Source of the DNA: Ilumatobacteraceae bacterium
GTDB taxonomy: Bacteria > Actinomycetota > Acidimicrobiia > Acidimicrobiales > Ilumatobacteraceae
Direction: 5' to 3'
Assembly: GCA_007117775.1 (NCBI GenBank)
Contig: SKFX01000174.1
Coordinates: 1 to 7,119 of the forward strand
DNA length: 7,119 nt
Shown: piece after piece, positions 1-6,236 of the stretch
How positions within the stretch are numbered: position 1 is the stretch's first letter
Layout of the letters: every line of letters starts with the position of its first letter
Notes under the pieces: model-generated
Databases searched by the model: none
Seen by the model: the letters and a program-made list of their open reading frames with translations, nothing else
Told to the model about the DNA's origin: nothing
Made by a program: the position numbers and the translations under genes

Positions 1-530
1 ACGATCCGGGCGTCGAGGGGCGATGGGTGGCGACGTCGGAGTCCGAGGTCGGCTACCGCGTCACCGAGGTGCTCTTCGGTGTGAACACCGAGGGTGTGGG
101 ACGCACCAGCGAGGTGGACGGCGAACTCATCATTGAGGACACCACGATCACCGCAGTCGACTTCAGCGTGGATCTCGCCTCGGTGATCAGCGATGACAGC
201 CGCCGCGACGGTCAGTTCCGTGGCCGCATCATGAACGTGGACGAATTCCCGACCGCACAGTTCTCCCTCACCGAACCGATCGAGTTGGGAGAACTCCCTG
301 CGCCCGGTGAGCAGATCACCGCGACCGCCGTCGGTGAGTTGACGCTGCGGGGAACCACCAATGAGGTGGTCTTCGATGTCACTGCCCAGCGATCCGATGG
401 CCGGATCGGCGTCTTGGGCAATATCGCCGTGGTCTTCGCCGACTACGCCATCGCGAACCCGTCGATCGCCGGCATCACCACCGAGGACAACGGCCTCCTC
501 GAATTCGTCCTGGTCTTCGCCAGGCCCTGA
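1..530 (+). CDS. YceI-family protein, 5'-truncated by window edge
   Basis: The frame is open from base 3 to the TGA at 528-530 and has no stop before the window edge, so the true start almost certainly lies upstream. A GTG at 27 is available but would cut into the first strand of the domain, because the preceding in-frame residues (DPGVEGRW) look like the usual 'dGtW' YceI opening. Family features seen: the SEVGYRV strand, the VGRTSEVDG turn, then SDDSRRDGQFRGRIMNVDEF and FPTAQFSL, which match the conserved 'SDd..RDg.lrg...dveeFPtatF' block, and LTLRGTTNEVVFDV near the C-terminus. YceI proteins have a lipocalin-like beta barrel and bind polyisoprenoid lipids; they are usually exported or membrane-anchored. 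Any signal peptide or anchor would be outside the window. It converges on the ABC operon, with 17 bp between the two stops. Confidence 0.85.
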   Translation, partial: DPGVEGRWVATSESEVGYRVTEVLFGVNTEGVGRTSEVDGELIIEDTTITAVDFSVDLASVISDDSRRDGQFRGRIMNVDEFPTAQFSLTEPIELGELPAPGEQITATAVGELTLRGTTNEVVFDVTAQRSDGRIGVLGNIAVVFADYAIANPSIAGITTEDNGLLEFVLVFARP

Positions 531-535
531 CCAGG
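509..535. terminator. Possible weak bidirectional terminator hairpin
   Basis: CCTGGTC (509-515) is the exact reverse complement of GACCAGG (529-535), giving a 7-bp stem with a 13-nt loop. A competing 5-bp stem (CCTGG 509-513 with CCAGG 520-524) has a TCTTCG loop. It lies across the stop codon of the YceI gene, just before the end of the convergent ABC operon. There is no T tract on either side, so it is at best a weak structure. Confidence 0.25.
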
Positions 536-547
536 CTCTGAGCACAC

Positions 548-2347
548 TCAGATCGAATCGGTGGCGCTGGCCGCCCAGGCATCCCACAGCGCGGCGTAAC
601 GACCGCCGAATGAGACCAGTTCGTCATGGGAGCCCGACTCGACGATTCCACCCACCCCATCGATGAGATCGATGACCGCGATGCGATCGGCCCGGCGGAC
701 CGTCGACAGCCGATGGGCGACGATGACCACTGAGCGATCGACCATGAGAGCCTCGAGAGCCGCTTCGATCAGCGCTTCGGTTCCCGGATCCAGACTCGAG
801 GTGGCCTCATCGAGGATCAGCACCGCCGGATCAACCAGTGCCACCCGGGCGAGTGACACCAGCTGTCGCTCCCCCGCCGACAGGCGACTGCCGCGTTCGC
901 GCACCTCGGTATCGAGACCGTCGGGCAATGCTTCGAGTCGCTCGAGGATCCCGAGGGCACCGAGTGCGCCACGGATCTCGTCACGGGTCGCCTCGGGTCG
1001 GGCGAGAGCGATGTTGTCAGCCACCGTGCCCGAGAACAAGAACCCTTCCTGGGACACCACCACGATGCGATCGCGCAACGATGCGACGGTCGCCGACCGC
1101 AGATCCACCCCACCGAATCGGATCTGGCCCTCATCGGGGTCATACAGGCGCGCCAGCAGCTTGGCGAGGGTGGACTTGCCCGCACCGGTCGGCCCGACCA
1201 GCGCGAGGCGCTGGCCGGCAGGGATCTCGACACTGACCGCGTCGAGGGCGCGCCGGGCACTGCCGCGGTACGCGAAGCCGATCCCGGTCGCCTCGAGATC
1301 ACCCCGTGACGCCAACTCGACGGCATCGGACGCCTCGGAGACGCTGGGTTCGGTGTCGAGGATCGAGAAGATCTTCTTCAGCGACGCTGTCGAGGACTGC
1401 ACGGTGTTGTAGAGCTGCGACAACTGCTGCACCGGTTCGAACAGGCTTGACAGCAACAGCACCACGGCGATCACGGTGCCGACCGACATCTGACCGTTCG
1501 ACACCAGCCACCCACCGACCGCGATCACCACACCGGTCGCGAACACCCCGATGAACTCGACGAGCCCGAAATACCAGGTCGAGACCTTGACACTGTGCAG
1601 ATGCGACGCATACAGCGCCCGGTTCGAGACCTCGAACCGCTCGCGCTGGACATCCTCGCGACCGTAGGCCTGGATGACGCGCACCCCGGCGATGCCCTCC
1701 TGCAGGCTCGACAGGTTGTCACCGACGCGTTCGCGCACCGCGAGATAGGCGAGCCGGGAATCACGCTGGAAGCGGATCGAGGCCACGATGATGATCGGAA
1801 ACATCAACAACACGACGATCAGCAGCTGCCACGACAGCACACCCAGCACCCCGAACGACAGTGTCAGCAACAGCGCTGCGGAGACGAACTGCAACAGACC
1901 CCATTGGACCAGTTCCGACATCGACTCGATATCGGCGGTCATCCGAGAGACCAGCACACCGGCCTTATTACGGTCATGGAAGTCGATCGACTGGCGCTGG
2001 AGGTGGCGGAACAGCCGGATGCGCAGATCGCGCAGGAAGCTCTCCCCGGCGAGGTTCACGTACAGGTACTGCTGCCGCGAACCGAGATAGGCGACCGCCG
2101 CGATCGCGAGATACAGCACCACCGCGACCGCCAGCACCGACCGCTCACCAGCCAGCACACCGTCATCGATGGCCCAGCGGACCAACAGTGGCCCGATCAG
2201 TGTGGTGGCGGTCGACATCGTGACGAACACCACTGCGAGCGCGGCGCTGCGCCGATACGGCCGGGCGAAGCGTGCCGCACGGCGCAGCACCCGGGCCGCT
2301 TGGCGCGGATCCACCGGTTCGGGCGCGACGTTCGGTGTCGACCACAT
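548..2347 (-). CDS. ABC exporter half B (TMD-NBD), catalytic Walker B, degenerate signature
   Basis: A 599-aa fused membrane/ATPase half-transporter. The N-terminal half carries about six hydrophobic segments (roughly residues 35-320) and the C-terminal half is the nucleotide-binding domain: Walker A GPTGAGKST (about 385-393), Q-loop VVSQEGFLF, signature LSAGE (about 489-493, degenerate from LSGGQ), Walker B VLILDE (about 509-514) with the catalytic Glu, and the H-loop His in VIVAHRLSTV (about 545). I chose the ATG at 2347. It forms TGATG with the stop of the upstream ABC gene and has GGGGTGG about 5 nt before it; the in-frame GTG at 2356 would add three residues but sits almost on that Shine-Dalgarno. 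The tight coupling and complementary motif defects indicate that it pairs with the upstream gene as a heterodimeric ABC exporter in the cytoplasmic membrane. Substrate (lipid, drug or peptide) is unknown. Confidence 0.93.
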   Translation of the reverse strand: MWSTPNVAPEPVDPRQAARVLRRAARFARPYRRSAALAVVFVTMSTATTLIGPLLVRWAIDDGVLAGERSVLAVAVVLYLAIAAVAYLGSRQQYLYVNLAGESFLRDLRIRLFRHLQRQSIDFHDRNKAGVLVSRMTADIESMSELVQWGLLQFVSAALLLTLSFGVLGVLSWQLLIVVLLMFPIIIVASIRFQRDSRLAYLAVRERVGDNLSSLQEGIAGVRVIQAYGREDVQRERFEVSNRALYASHLHSVKVSTWYFGLVEFIGVFATGVVIAVGGWLVSNGQMSVGTVIAVVLLLSSLFEPVQQLSQLYNTVQSSTASLKKIFSILDTEPSVSEASDAVELASRGDLEATGIGFAYRGSARRALDAVSVEIPAGQRLALVGPTGAGKSTLAKLLARLYDPDEGQIRFGGVDLRSATVASLRDRIVVVSQEGFLFSGTVADNIALARPEATRDEIRGALGALGILERLEALPDGLDTEVRERGSRLSAGERQLVSLARVALVDPAVLILDEATSSLDPGTEALIEAALEALMVDRSVVIVAHRLSTVRRADRIAVIDLIDGVGGIVESGSHDELVSFGGRYAALWDAWAASATDSI

Positions 2348-4089
2348 CACGACCACCCCGTCTCGGCGCCGGACTGATCGACTCGGGCATCATCGGCATC
2401 GTCCATGGCTGCGATGACCTCGCGGTAGCGCGCCGAGCTCCGGCGCAGTTCCTCATCGGTGCCGGCCGCCACGATGTGGCCGTCGTCGAGGAGCAGCACG
2501 CGCTGCGCGAGCGCGATCGTGGCGGGGCGATGGGCGATGATCAGGGTGGTGCGATCGGCCATGACACTGCGCATGGCATCGCGGATCTCATGTTCTTTGG
2601 TCGGATCCACCGCACTGGTGGCGTCATCGAGTACCAGCACCCGGGGATCGGCCACGATCGCCCGGGCGATCGCGATTCGCTGGCGCTGGCCGCCCGATAG
2701 CGAATAGCCGCGTTCACCGAGCAGGGTGTCATAGCCATCGGCGAGCTCGCCGATGAACTCGTCGGCACCGGCGAGACGCGCCGCGGCGCGGATCGTGTCG
2801 AGATCGGCATCTGGGGAGGCGAACGCGATATTGGCTGCCACGGTGTCGGAGAACAACAGGGTGTCTTCGAAGACCACACCAACACTGCGGCGTAGATCGG
2901 CCAGTCGCAGATCGCGCACATCCACACCACCGAGGCGGATCGATCCGTGCTCGGGGTCATAGAAGCGCAACAGCAGTCGAGCGATCGTGGACTTGCCCGA
3001 TCCGGTCGCACCGACGATGGCGACCGACGAGCCTGCCTCGATATGCAGATCGAGGCCGCGCAGCACCGGCTCGGATCCGTATCCGAACTCGACGGCCTCG
3101 AAGCGGATCTCAGCGGCCCGACCGGGCGGCAGCGGGACCGGATCGGTCGGGTCGACGACGGCGGGAACCGCCCCGAGGACCTCATGCACCCGGATGAGTG
3201 CGGCCGCCGCGCGCTGCGCGAACGCCACGGTCATCGCGATGGTCCGCAACGGCCAGATCAACAATGCGACATAGAAGCTGAACGCCACCAGCGCACCGAC
3301 GCTCAACGAACCGTTCAGCACCTGCATCCCGCCGACACCGAGCACACCGACCACCGCAAGGGTCGGCAACAACTCCAGCAGCGGCAGATAGGTGGCCCGC
3401 AACGCGGCGGCATCGAGTGATACCCGGGCGATATCGCCAGCCTCGGTCTCCAACCGGGCGTTCATGACCTCCTCGGCCCCGAACCCCTTCACGACGCGTA
3501 CCCCGGCGATGGATTCCTCGACCACGGTCGCCAACTGGGCCTGTTCGGCCTGAACGGCGAGCACGGCGGGGTGGATGCGCTGTGAGAACCGACGGGCCGT
3601 CCAGTTGACGAAGGGCAGCGGCGCCAGTGCCACCAACGCCAAGAGCGGATCGGTGAGGACCATGACCACGATCACCGCCATGATCAGGGCGATATTGGAC
3701 ACGGTCAATGGGATCATGACCACGAAGGCCTGGATCTGGTTCAGATCGCTCGATGAACGGCTCATCAACTGGCCGGTCTGGGCGCGGTCGTGATAGCCGA
3801 CATGCAGCGACAGGATGTGGTTGAACAGCTGTTCGCGCAGCCGGGTCTCGGTGAGACGGCTCTCACGGAACGCCAGATAGCGCCGGGTGGCGGTGAACAC
3901 CCCGGTGATCACACCGGCCACGATGATGAGACCCGCCCACCACCCGACCGAATCGCCCACCGAGATCCCACGGTCCACTGCGAGGCGGGTCAGCTGCGGG
4001 ACCGCCACCTTCGCGGCGGTCCACACGAGGCCGACTGCGATCGCGAGTGCGAGCGCGGCGCGTTGGCGCACCAAGAGTCGCCACAGCAC
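2347..4089 (-). CDS. ABC exporter half A (TMD-NBD), degenerate catalytic site
   Basis: About 580 aa from the GTG at 4089. The membrane domain has about six hydrophobic segments, the first being ALALAIAVGLVWTAA starting some 10 residues in. The NBD follows: Walker A GATGSGKST (about 360-368), Q-loop with Glu instead of Gln (VVFEDTLLF, about 408), canonical signature LSGGQ (about 464-468), Walker B VLVLDD (about 484-489) with Asp where the catalytic Glu belongs, and H-loop LIIAHRPATI. This is the degenerate partner of the next gene. The frame stays open upstream to an ATG at 4299, but those extra 70 residues overlap the C-terminal third of the arsC-like gene in another frame. They are a Ser-rich low-complexity stretch without homology-like features, so I regard them as a shadow. 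GTG 4089 is the only usable start after the arsC stop; GGGGCGG lies about 8 nt before it. Start uncertain; function as ABC exporter subunit secure. Confidence 0.9.
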   Translation of the reverse strand: MLWRLLVRQRAALALAIAVGLVWTAAKVAVPQLTRLAVDRGISVGDSVGWWAGLIIVAGVITGVFTATRRYLAFRESRLTETRLREQLFNHILSLHVGYHDRAQTGQLMSRSSSDLNQIQAFVVMIPLTVSNIALIMAVIVVMVLTDPLLALVALAPLPFVNWTARRFSQRIHPAVLAVQAEQAQLATVVEESIAGVRVVKGFGAEEVMNARLETEAGDIARVSLDAAALRATYLPLLELLPTLAVVGVLGVGGMQVLNGSLSVGALVAFSFYVALLIWPLRTIAMTVAFAQRAAAALIRVHEVLGAVPAVVDPTDPVPLPPGRAAEIRFEAVEFGYGSEPVLRGLDLHIEAGSSVAIVGATGSGKSTIARLLLRFYDPEHGSIRLGGVDVRDLRLADLRRSVGVVFEDTLLFSDTVAANIAFASPDADLDTIRAAARLAGADEFIGELADGYDTLLGERGYSLSGGQRQRIAIARAIVADPRVLVLDDATSAVDPTKEHEIRDAMRSVMADRTTLIIAHRPATIALAQRVLLLDDGHIVAAGTDEELRRSSARYREVIAAMDDADDARVDQSGAETGWS

Positions 4090-4159
4090 CGACCAGACCG
4101 CCCCGGTGGCGGCCGGGCTGTGGTCGGGGTTTGTATCGTCGCCAGACGGCGCGTCGCGA

Positions 4160-4513
4160 TCAGGAGAAGAGGTCGATGATCCGCTGTTTGGGTCGGCCGA
4201 TGATGGCTCGCTGCGCGGTGACGATGACCGGTCGCTGGAGGAGGGACTTGTGCGCGACGAGGACATCGACGATCTGGTCGGTGGTCGCGACATCGTCATC
4301 GGTCAATCCCAACTTCTTCCATGTCGAGTCTCGGCGAACGAGATCGGTCGGCGGATCCTCGAGCCGTGCAATGATCTCTCGTAGTGTCTCGGCGTCGGGT
4401 GGTGTCTTCATGTACAACACCACCTCGGCATCGATCCCCATCTCCTCGGCAATGCTCACGGCATTGCGAGAGGAGTTTCAATGCTGGTTGTGATAGATCG
4501 TCACTGCACTCAT
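4160..4513 (-). CDS. arsC: Selenocysteine-containing ArsC-family (arsenate reductase-like) protein, UGA at codon 12
   Basis: Read from ATG 4513 to TGA 4160 this gives 117 aa, close to the family's usual core length, with one internal in-frame TGA at codon 12 (4480-4478). The start MSAVTIYHNQH-U-NSSRN aligns without gaps to the R773 ArsC start MSNITIYHNPACGTSRN, so the UGA falls exactly on catalytic Cys12. His8, Ser15 and Arg16 are kept. The three oxyanion-binding arginines of R773 ArsC (60, 94, 107) are present at the same numbers, in DLVRRD, LLQRPV and IIGRP; this favours a reductase over Spx-type regulators. There is no Cys anywhere in the protein. A strong hairpin follows the UGA. GGAGGG lies 2 nt before ATG (short spacing). 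The family is a cytoplasmic thioredoxin-fold protein that reduces arsenate to arsenite through a thiolate intermediate; here a selenolate would take that role. It heads the ABC operon and is head to head with the MFS gene. Family membership is sure; Sec decoding is a strong inference; arsenate as the real substrate is unproven. Confidence 0.88.
4442..4475 (-). promoter_or_regulatory. Bacterial SECIS-like hairpin in arsC mRNA
   Basis: On the minus strand, starting three bases after the UGA: outer stem CTCCTC (4475-4470) pairs with GAGGAG (4447-4442), a 2x1 internal loop (TC / C) follows, then inner stem GCAATGC (4467-4461) pairs with GCATTGC (4455-4449), closed by the loop CGTGA (4460-4456). 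That is 13 perfect pairs. The apical loop begins 17 nt after UGA and has G as its second base; published rules for bacterial SECIS elements ask for a loop about 16-37 nt downstream with a G in the first two loop positions. The expected reader is the SelB-GTP-Sec-tRNA complex. There is no U tract, and it lies inside the coding frame, so it is not a terminator. Confidence 0.82.
4478..4480 (-). other. In-frame UGA codon, predicted to be read as selenocysteine (Sec12)
   Basis: The plus strand reads TCA at 4478-4480, that is TGA on the minus strand. The ArsC-type frame continues without shift on both sides (YHNQH before, NSSRNAVSIAEE after). The position corresponds to the nucleophilic Cys of ArsC, the place where Sec replaces Cys in redox selenoproteins. 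A random nonsense mutation would have no reason to hit this codon. Confidence 0.85.
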
Positions 4514-5699
4514 GGCCCTCCACCCTAGATCCCCACGCACCCTCACCGCGGTAGCGATCGGCGCCCTGTTCGGGGTCAACGGGTTCTTGTATGCCTCGTG
4601 GGTGCCCCGGCTCATCGAGATCCGCCGGGATCTCGAGATGACCGATACGGTCCTGGGCTTCACACTCCTCGGCGCCGGCATCGGCGGTCTGTTGATGAGC
4701 CTCGGCAGCGGTGTGATCATCAACCGGTTCGGCAGCCGCACCATCGGTATCGCTTCCGCACTGGCCCTCGCGGCGGTGATCCCGGTGATCCCCTGGGCTC
4801 CGACGCCGCTGGTGCTGTTCTCCGTGATGCTGCTCTTCGGTGCGACCGACGGCCTCACCGATGTAGCCGCCAATGCCCAGGCGATCAACTTCCAGGCCTC
4901 ATCACTCAAATCGGTCCTCACCCGGATGCATGCGGTGTGGTCGATCGGGGCGCTCACCGGAGGCCTGATCGCAACATGGACCGCCGCGATCGGGATCGCC
5001 TTTCGGGTCCAGATGCTGACGGTCGCGGTCGCCTCGGTAGCGATCATCATCTGGCTGTCACGCCATCTGCTCCCCAATGATCCACCCGTCATCGAGCACC
5101 TCGACCACAATGGCGAGCGACGACGGCTGCCACGGCTGTTACTGGCGGGCATGTTCGGCGCCGGTGTGCTCGCGATCCTCGCCGAGATGCCACCGACGGA
5201 ATGGGGCACCCTGCTCATGACCGAGCGGTTCGACGTGTCGATCGGTGTCGCCGGCCTCGGGTTCGTGGCCTTCAGCGCCGGCATGGTGGTGGCGCGGCTC
5301 CTCGGCGATCTCGCCGTCGATCGTCTCGGACCCGAACCGTTCCGGCGACTGAGCGCAGCGGTCTCGTTCTTCGGGGTGCTCGCAACGGTCTTCGGCCCCG
5401 TCGCCGAGGTGGCGCTACTCGGGCTGTTCATCACCGGCTTGGGCACCGCAGCGCTGTTCCCACTCGCCATCCGCCGTGCCGGTGAACTGGTATCGGGTGC
5501 GGTCGGCATCGCCATGTTCTCCTCCGGAGCACGTGCCGGGATCCTGCTCGGGCCGGTCATGATGGGGGTCCTCAGCGATCAGACCTCGCGTGCCACCGCA
5601 CTGTTGGTGGTCGCCGGTGGCGCGACCGCTGCGATGGCACTGATCAGACTCCCCGAACCCCGGGTTCCCCAACCGGCCGCCGAGCGCACCCCGGTCTGA
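4512..5699 (+). CDS. MFS transporter, YbjJ-like
   Basis: 395 aa, almost wholly hydrophobic, with the usual 12-helix major facilitator pattern in two halves joined by a polar loop (about residues 184-206, HLLPNDPPVIEHLDHNGERR). Helix 1 region GVNGFLYASWVPRL, the motif-A-like loop NRFGSRTIG (71-79), GLTDVAANAQAINF (114-127), HAVWSIGALTGG (140-151), TEWGTLLMTERF (229-240) and the second-half loop ARLLGDLAVDRLGP (261-274) resemble the YbjJ-type branch of MFS exporters/permeases; substrate unknown. The ATG at 4512 is the first start after an in-frame TAG at 4494. It has no Shine-Dalgarno before it, and no good alternative start follows, so a leaderless or very short-leader mRNA is likely. A TG-n-TAGATC sequence at 4491-4499 could be an extended -10. 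The start codon overlaps that of the divergent arsC gene, so any promoter must lie inside arsC. I see nothing specific to ArsJ or other arsenical pumps. Confidence 0.88.
   Translation: MALHPRSPRTLTAVAIGALFGVNGFLYASWVPRLIEIRRDLEMTDTVLGFTLLGAGIGGLLMSLGSGVIINRFGSRTIGIASALALAAVIPVIPWAPTPLVLFSVMLLFGATDGLTDVAANAQAINFQASSLKSVLTRMHAVWSIGALTGGLIATWTAAIGIAFRVQMLTVAVASVAIIIWLSRHLLPNDPPVIEHLDHNGERRRLPRLLLAGMFGAGVLAILAEMPPTEWGTLLMTERFDVSIGVAGLGFVAFSAGMVVARLLGDLAVDRLGPEPFRRLSAAVSFFGVLATVFGPVAEVALLGLFITGLGTAALFPLAIRRAGELVSGAVGIAMFSSGARAGILLGPVMMGVLSDQTSRATALLVVAGGATAAMALIRLPEPRVPQPAAERTPV
4516..4527 (-). promoter_or_regulatory. Candidate -10 box / ribosome binding site of arsC
   Basis: On the minus strand TAGGGT (4527-4522) fits the actinobacterial TANNNT -10 pattern and is followed directly by GGAGGG (4521-4516) and then, two bases later, by ATG 4513. 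Both cannot act in the same transcript: either TAGGGT is the -10 of a nearly leaderless mRNA, or GGAGGG is a Shine-Dalgarno transcribed from a promoter further inside the MFS gene. No convincing -35 is visible. Confidence 0.35.
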
Positions 5700-5719
5700 C
5701 CACCTCCCCACAGCCCGAA

Positions 5720-5737
5720 TCGGACCTCGATGTCCGG
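5720..5737. repeat. Small inverted repeat between MFS and RadC-like genes
   Basis: CGGAC (5721-5725) and GTCCG (5732-5736) form a 5-bp stem with a 6-nt CTCGAT loop, extendable by one T-G wobble. It lies in the 57-bp gap after the MFS stop and just before the Shine-Dalgarno of the next gene. No T tract follows, so it could be a weak terminator, an operator half-site pair, or chance. Confidence 0.25.
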
Positions 5738-5756
5738 AGCACTGTGAGGAGTGTGC

Positions 5757-6206
5757 ATGCCCGAGCACTTCCCGACCGCCGGGATCGACCCGATCGACAC
5801 CCCACAACGCGCGCTACGCGTCATCGGCCATGCGATGGCCGATCCGGTGAGGACACAGACCATCGTGGTGCTCATCGACCACGAGTCAACGGGTTCGGTG
5901 ATCGCAGTGGTCGATCACCGCGACGACCGAGCCATCAACCGTCGAGATGCCGAGCACGCGCTCGATGAGGTCATCGAGGTGGCCCGGGTCTTCGCTGGCG
6001 CGGCGGCGCGCAGCCGCCAACGTCAACTGATCATCGCCAGTATCCGCCCAGCCGGCTCGATGGTCGCATCCGATCTCAGCCGATGGGGCGAACTGGCCCG
6101 CACCGTGGCCGAATGCGGTGCACATCTGCGCGAATGGTTCGTCATCGGCGACGAGGTCCAGTACCCGCGCGCCGCGGTCGGCGACGGATCGCGATGGCCG
6201 GCCTGA
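5757..6206 (+). CDS. Hypothetical protein with degenerate RadC/JAB-like C-terminal half
   Basis: 149 aa from ATG 5757, chosen because GAGGAG (5746-5751) sits 5 nt before it; the in-frame GTG at 5751 overlaps that ribosome site. The protein is soluble, without signal peptide or membrane segment. Residues about 33-55 (TQTIVVLIDHESTGSVIAVV) and 90-133 (LIIASIRPAGSMVASDLSRW ... EWFVIGD) resemble the core of RadC/JAB folds, where HxHPSG, a 'D..RW..L' helix and 'hhIGd' occur in that order. Here the metal-binding HxH is replaced by S-I-R, so hydrolase activity is unlikely. I recall similar uncharacterised actinobacterial proteins ending in a PR...RW motif, also seen here (PRAAVGDGSRWP), but this is from memory. 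The fold assignment is tentative; the gene itself is well supported. It follows the MFS gene by 57 bp and may be cotranscribed. Confidence 0.75.
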   Translation: MPEHFPTAGIDPIDTPQRALRVIGHAMADPVRTQTIVVLIDHESTGSVIAVVDHRDDRAINRRDAEHALDEVIEVARVFAGAAARSRQRQLIIASIRPAGSMVASDLSRWGELARTVAECGAHLREWFVIGDEVQYPRAAVGDGSRWPA

Positions 6207-6236
6207 GGTGTCGACACCGGACCAGGACACAGTGTC
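6207..6236. repeat. Paired palindromes between convergent genes
   Basis: GGTGTCGACACC (6207-6218) is a perfect 12-bp palindrome directly after the stop of the RadC-like gene. GACACAGTGTC (6226-6236) is a second one, running into the stop of the DUF4031 gene. The GTGTC and GACAC arms can also pair across the two palindromes (6208-6212 with 6226-6230, 13-nt loop). In the 28-bp gap between convergent genes this could work as a weak bidirectional terminator; no T tracts are present. Confidence 0.35.

Noticed and set aside
663..1412. Plus-strand 249-codon open frame opposite the NBD of half B
   Set aside because: Ser/Arg/Ala-rich shadow produced by GC-biased third positions; it has no ribosome site and no recognisable domain.
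1595..2377. Plus-strand 260-codon open frame opposite ABC half B
   Set aside because: Antisense shadow rich in His, Arg, Gln and Asp without domain-like features; the opposite strand has complete ABC motifs.
4160..4459. A 99-aa ArsC fragment starting at GTG 4459
   Set aside because: It would lack the whole active-site segment, and the GTG lies in the SECIS loop with no ribosome site. The frame continues upstream through the UGA to a proper ATG.
4442..4475. The hairpin as an intrinsic terminator or attenuator
   Set aside because: No T tract on either strand, and it lies inside the coding frame just after the UGA.
4160..4513. arsC as a nonsense-mutated pseudogene or a frameshifted gene
   Set aside because: No frameshift is needed, all other key residues are intact, the stop falls on the one codon where Sec is expected, and a SECIS-like hairpin follows. 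A pseudogene remains the formal alternative if the host has no Sec machinery.
4478..5560. Long minus-strand open frame (360 codons) covering most of the MFS gene
   Set aside because: It is an antisense shadow of the MFS coding sequence with low-complexity Ser/Arg/Pro composition. Only its last eleven codons are meaningful, because they are the true N-terminus of the selenoprotein before the UGA.
4512..5699. MFS gene as ArsJ or another arsenic efflux pump
   Set aside because: The motifs fit the YbjJ-like branch and nothing specific to arsenical transporters is visible; adjacency to arsC alone is not enough.
5886..6230. Minus-strand 114-codon open frame opposite the RadC-like gene
   Set aside because: The plus-strand gene has a well-placed GAGGAG ribosome site and a folded-protein composition; the antisense frame has neither.
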